Below the pieces are notes generated by a model. That model did no database searches. It saw nothing but the letters and a program-made list of their open reading frames with translations, and was not told where the DNA came from. This document shows positions 59,400 through 64,000 of a stretch of DNA of 64,000 nucleotides, in pieces. The translations under genes were made by a program, and so were the position numbers. The DNA is taken from NCBI RefSeq assembly GCF_036884655.1, contig NC_088335.1:39251001-39315000 (forward strand). The letters run 5' to 3'. Position 1 is the first letter of the stretch, and the number at the start of each line of letters is the position of its first letter. The DNA is from Musa acuminata AAA Group (Eukaryota; Streptophyta; Magnoliopsida; Zingiberales; Musaceae).

Positions 59400-60704
59400 A
59401 TGGCTAAGCATCGTGGCGAATCAAGCAAGACGGGGCAAGCCAGACCCTTGCCCCAAGCAGCCGCAAGTGGGCTGCAAGTGCACACTCGCTCTCATGCTGT
59501 TGGAGCTGCTCAGGAGAAGTTGGCTGTTCTCCGCGAGCAGAGGAGGCACAATCTGGAGCGCCAACCAAGAAAAAGAGTCATAAGGAGAGACTCACAACGG
59601 TGGAAACCCGCTTGGATGTTCTTGAAGCGAGCTTGGAGGAACTCTACCATGGCCAACGAAGGCTGGTTGGGGTAGAAAGCTCGCAAGGAGAAGCGAAGTC
59701 TAGGATCGACAAGGTTGAGGCCCTGGTCGACTGATTGTCAGATGACACCAAAGACTCTGTGCAACACCTGCAGGAAGTTGTGGCGGAACTCACTTCAAGG
59801 GTGACCATGCTCACAAGAGCACTAAATGCGGGAGGAAGCAACACCCATGTTGCGCCGTCACAAAACTTGAGGGCACCCGAGCCTCATGGTTATGGAGGGG
59901 CCAGAGATGCCAAAGAGCTCGAGAATTTCCTATTCGACATGGAATAATACTTTCGAGCTACAAGGCCTGATTCTAAAGAAACTAAAGTTTCTACAGCAAC
60001 AATGTATTTGAACGGAGATGCAAAACTTTGGTGGCGAACCCGTTGGGAGGAGATCCAACAAGGTCGGTATCGAGTTGACATATAGGAGGACCTGAAGCGG
60101 GAGTTGAGAACTCAGTTCCTACCGAAGAACACAGAGTTCGTCGCAAGAAGGAAGTTGAGACAACTCCGCCAAAATACCTCCATTCGAGACTACATGAAGC
60201 AATTTTTTGTGCTAATACTAGACATATAGGATATGTCCGAGAAGGATAAGCTGTTCAGCTTCCTCGATGGTTTGAAGTCATGGGTTTAACAAGAACTACA
60301 TCAAAGGAATGTCGCTGATGTGATCGGGGCAATTGCTGCCACAGAAAGGCTCACCGACTTTGTTTCCTCCGAAGACCCGGGGAAAAGGAAACAATCTTTA
60401 AGCAATCGCCCTCCAAAATATTCTTGAGGGAAGGAGCTATGAGGCGAACAGAGGAAGAAGAGTTCCCACAAAGGGCCAAGCCCGAAAGGCAAGGCCCTGA
60501 AACCTGGCGGATGCTTCTTATGCGGAGTGCCGCACATGGTGAGGGAGTGCCCACAAAAACAGGCACTCAATACTTTAACAGCTTTCATCCACCCCCCCCC
60601 CTCCCCCCCGCCGATCGGACAAGGGTAAGGTTGTCGCTCTTAGTTCGAGTAGTTCTGAATCCAGCAGCGACGATGAGGAGTCGCAAGGACCCCGGATAGG
60701 AGCA
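59400..60704 (+). pseudogene. Gypsy gag with stop codons
   Basis: In one frame, after a coiled-coil-like stretch (LTTVETRLDVLEASLEEL near 59588-59645), come the Gag core (KLWWRTRWEEIQQ near 60030 and LRQLRQNTSIRDYMKQF near 60150) and a CX2CX4HX4C zinc knuckle (Cys codon at 60512). In-frame stops at 59732, 59945, 60083, 60227, 60287, 60425 and 60440 break it. Four of these (59945, 60083, 60227, 60287) stand where relatives have glutamine and are explained by C to T. The frame changes to that of pol across the C-rich run at 60587-60610. The ATG at 59400 lies in a different frame from the Gag core. Confidence 0.85.
60587..60610. repeat. C-rich homopolymer run at the gag-pol frame change
   Basis: Two runs of C separated by one T lie between the zinc knuckle (frame of 60512) and the pol frame (frame of 60705). 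A length change here would account for the frame difference. It may also be a sequencing error. Confidence 0.7.
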
Positions 60705-63700
60705 ATGCGTTTGTTGAACACCATGCGGGGTCAAGTGGGGGAGAACACGAAGACAAGGTTACAAAAAGCAGGAAGTGGCGAGCTAATGTACGCAGACATT
60801 AAGCTCAATGGCCAAACGACTCGTGCAATGGTGGACACGAGCACTACCCACAACTTTATCGCCGATCGAGAAGTAAAGCGACTTGGGTTGATCTTGGAGA
60901 AGAGCCTAAGTCGAATGAAGGCGGTGAACTCGGAGGCCAAGCAAATCTTCGGGTTGACAAAGGAAGTTCCCATCAAGATCGGAACATGGAGCGGGAGCAC
61001 AAACATGATGGCAGTGCCATTGGATGACTTCCAAGTGATTCTTGGAATGAAATTTATGCACGCAGCCAAGTTGGTGCCAATGTCGTTCCTTAACTCCCTA
61101 TGTGTGATGGGAGGTGACGACTCCTGTGTGGTTCCCGTCTCTCGGAGAGGAGCCAGGGAACCCCAACATATATCGGCATTACAACTGAAGAAAGGGGTGC
61201 AAAAAGGTGAATTAACATTCGTGGCAACAATGAAGCTAGAGCCACTTGACGAGAAGGCTATTCATGAACCTGCTGTGGTGGCGAACGTCCTGAAAGAGTT
61301 CACTGACATTATACCACCCGAGTTGCCGAAGACTCTTCCGCCACGCAGAGGTGTGGATCACAACATCGAGCTGGAGCCGGGAGTGAATCCTCCAGCGAGA
61401 CCACCCTACCGCATGCCCCCGCTAGAGTTGGTAGAACATAGAAAGCAATTAGGTGAACTGCAAAGCGGTGGTCTCATCCGCAACTCTAAAGCACTATTCG
61501 AAGCTCCAGTTCTCTTCCAGAAGAAACAAGATGGGAACCTCCGACTATGCGTCGATTACTGAGCCCTCAACAAAGTGACGGTAAAGAACAAGTATCCCAT
61601 CCCGCTCATCGCGGACTTGTTCGACCAATAGGGCAAAGCCAAGTATTTCTCAAAACTCGACCTTCGATCGGGGTATTGGCAGGTGTGCATTGTTGAAGGC
61701 AACGAAGCGAAGACTACCTACGTGATGAGGTATGGAGCGTTTGAGTTTTTGGTGATGCCTTTCGGCTTAACCAATTCTCCGGCCATGTTCTGCACTCTCA
61801 TGAACCAGCTATTCAAGGAGTATTTGGATAAGTTCGTGGTCGTCTACTTAGACGATATCGTCATCTACAATCAAACGCTCGAGGAGCATGTGAAGCACCT
61901 TCGGACGATCTTCAAGGTTCTCAGGGAGAACACTTTATTCATGAAAAGGGAGAAATGCTACTTTGTCCAAACGGAGATCTTATTCTTGGGGCATCGAATC
62001 GGTGATGGCTCCATTCGGATGGACAAATCGAAGGTGCAAGCGGTTGCGGAATGGCGAACTCTAAAGAAGGTGCCAGAGTTGAGATCCTTCCTTGGCTTCG
62101 TCAACTACTATCGACGCTTTATAGCGGGGTATTCGAAGCGTGCAACTCCATTGACGGAGTTGCTGAAGGAGCAGCAACCTTGGAGGTGGTCTGATAAATG
62201 TGAGATTGCATTCCAAGATCTAAAGGCTATTGTATTAGAAGAACCGATGCTTAAATTGTCGGACGATGGGGAGCCCTTCGAAGTCCAAACAGATGCTTCA
62301 GACTTCGCTATTGGGAGAGTACTCATGCAGGAGGGTCATCCGGTGGCCTACAAGAGCCGCAAACTCAACGAGACCGAGCGACGGTATCCGATGCGCGAGA
62401 AGGAGATGACAACGATGATCCACTGCCTACGAGTTTGGCGACACTACCTTCTTGGATCGCGATTTGTACTAAGGACGGACAACATCGCTTTAAGCTATTT
62501 TAAAACTCAGAAGAAACTCTCCCCAAAGCAAGCACGATGGCAGGACGTCCTGGCTGAGTTTGATATGGCAATAGAGTACAAGCCCGGAAAGGCAAATGTC
62601 GTGGCCGATGCATTGAGTCAGAAAGTGGAGCGTGTGAATGTCGTACAATTGGAGGGCAGAGGCTAAGCAAGTCAGTTGCACTCCAACTTCTTTTCCAGGA
62701 TCAGGGATGGACTGTATAGTGATCCTCAGGCAAAAGCCTTGATACAGCTCATTAAAGAAGGCAAGGCACAACGGTTTTAGGTCTAGGATGGACTCGTTTA
62801 CACCAAAGGAAATAGAGTTTATGTTCCTCGAGTAGACAATCTGAGACATGAACTCTTAAGAGAGTGTCACGATTCCCTTTGGGCTGGACACCCCGGCATT
62901 CATAGAACCTTGGCTCTCATGGAGAGGGCCTTCTATTGGCCGAAGATGGGGACTGATGTGGAGGAATATGTTCGAACGTGCCTCACTTGCCAGCAAGACA
63001 AGGTGGAGTAACGGAAGCCAGTGGGACTTTTGTAGCCGTTGCCTGTACCAGAAAGGCTGTGGGAGAGCATTTCCTTGGACTTCATATTAAGCTTGCCCGC
63101 AGTAGGGAGACTTGGATCGATACTCGTAGTGGTCGATCGATTTTCAAAGTATGTAACTTTCATTGCTGCTCCTCTACACTGTTCAGCAGAGGAGGCGGCC
63201 AAGTTGATGATGAAGGATGTGGTGAAGTATTGGGGAGTCCCGCACAATATCATTAGTGATCGAGACGCTCGATTCCTGGGATGATTCTGGACCGAGCTAT
63301 TCAAATTATTAGGGTCCAAGTTATACTTCTCCATAAGCCTGCACCCCCAAACGGATAGCCAAACCGAAAGGATAAACTCACTCCTAGAGCAATATCTTCG
63401 GCACTACGTGAGTGCCAACCAACGAGATTGGGTGAAGTTGTTGGACATTGTCCAATTCTCCTACAACTTGTAGTGCAGCTCTGCATCCAACAAGAGCCCC
63501 TTCGAGATCATTACAGGACAACAACCGTCAACTCCTCATACCATGGCAATCGGGTATAGTGAGAGTAATCCGTCAGCCTACCACTTCGCAAAGGAGTGGC
63601 ACCGAAATACAGATATTACGTGGGCTTACTTGGAGAAGGCGGCAAAAAGGATGAAGAGATGAGCAGACTTGGGAAGGCGACCGCAAGAGTTCAAGGTCGG

Positions 63701-64000
63701 CGATTTGGTGCTGGTAAAGCTCCAACAAGCATCACTCCAATTCTTTAGGAACAAAGTACACAAAGGATTGGTGCGCAAGTATGAAGGGCCCTTCCCAATT
63801 ATCAGCAGGGTGGGCAACGTCTCCTACAAGTTGCAGCTGTTGGCGTGGTTCAAAATTCATAATGCTCTTCACGCCAGCAACTTAAAAGCCTACCACTCGG
63901 ATCCACAAGATGCTTTCCGAAGTTTTCTAACTCGACTACCCCCCACCAGAGTCTCCTACGAGAAGCAAGTTGAAACTATTTTAGCGGATCGCAAGATAAA
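60705..64000 (+). pseudogene. Gypsy pol (protease, RT, RNase H, integrase) with stop codons
   Basis: One frame runs through 3.3 kb without a visible indel. The protease has DTSTTHNFI (60837), where relatives have DTG or DSG. RT has LVMPFGLTNS and YLDD (about 61848). RNase H has TDASDFAIG (62292) and ADALSQK. Integrase has an HHCC zinc finger (HPGIH, then CLTCQQ), LDFILSLP, SDRDARFL and HPQTDGQTERIN. A GPY/F-like block follows. In-frame stops: 61560, 61629, 62664, 62778, 62784, 63009, 63033, 63282, 63471 and 63660. All but 61629 are explicable as CAA or CAG, CGA or TGG changed by C to T or G to A. The element cannot act alone. Confidence 0.9.

Larger units (their letters stand above)
58558..64000 (+). 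mobile_element. Ty3/gypsy LTR retrotransposon of chromovirus type, 3' part outside window
   Basis: It comprises the 5' LTR (58558-59338), primer-binding site (59342-59353), gag (about 59400-60704) and pol (60705 to the window end) in the order protease, RT, RNase H, integrase, which is the gypsy order. The end of the window is inside the C-terminal integrase region, after a GPY/F-like block (KYEGPFPI near 63781). A chromodomain and 3' LTR would be expected beyond. Point stops are numerous but pol shows no frame change. Confidence 0.92.

Overview
The window looks like nuclear DNA of a flowering plant, most likely a monocot. The style of the transposons and gene families reminds me of the banana family (Musaceae), but I could not test that. 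The evidence is spliced genes with GT..AG introns, Ty1/copia and Ty3/gypsy LTR retrotransposons, a TRIM-like miniature element, long AT microsatellites, and plant-specific gene families. There are no bacterial operons, CRISPR arrays or rRNA genes.

Layout. (1) 1-24370 is a nested stack of LTR retrotransposons. A plus-strand Ty1/copia element with an intact gag-pol reading frame (E1, 1-6534) sits in the 3' LTR of a minus-strand copia element of a second, SIRE/Maximus-like family (E2, 6535-14410). E2 sits in the pol of a relative (E3, 14411-18879). E3 sits in an LTR of a fourth copy (E4, 18880-19105), and E4 sits in the internal region of a fifth (E5, 19106-22157). A decayed gypsy-type stretch (E6) with a 26-codon minisatellite follows. 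(2) 24371-36851 holds an LTR stub, a TRIM-like element, a decayed second copy of the E1 family (25107-31737) lodged in another minus-strand LTR (E7), and the 3' half of a third kind of copia element with its 3' LTR (E8). (3) 36852-58557 is the gene-bearing part. It contains a clade III-A xyloglucan endotransglucosylase/hydrolase gene (XTH31/32 type, four exons, plus), a four-exon gene for an 81-residue DUF4512/C18orf32-like small protein (plus), a serine carboxypeptidase-like 51 gene (twelve exons, minus) and a two-exon 3' remnant of a signal peptide peptidase-like gene (minus). AT-rich spacers, minisatellites and microsatellites separate them. (4) 58558-64000 is the 5' part of a plus-strand Ty3/gypsy element of chromovirus type. 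Its pol frame has no visible indel but carries about ten stop codons, almost all explicable as C-to-T or G-to-A changes; it runs off the window end.

The ordinary genes share no obvious pathway. XTH acts on cell-wall xyloglucan, SCPL51 is a secreted or vacuolar alpha/beta hydrolase, and the small protein is probably a membrane-associated ER or lipid-droplet type protein by analogy with its animal relatives.

The most unusual signal is in the untranslated leader of E1. Four consecutive stem-loops share a 19-nt apical sequence but have stems of quite different sequence, each self-complementary. The older copy at 25.8-26.1 kb keeps recognisable versions. This pattern points to a structured RNA element, for example for packaging, dimerisation or translation. 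The U3 of the same element carries a near-complement of the shared apical sequence. A second hairpin array, built on GGCGGT-TGC-ACCGCC, lies in the LTRs of the minus-strand family.
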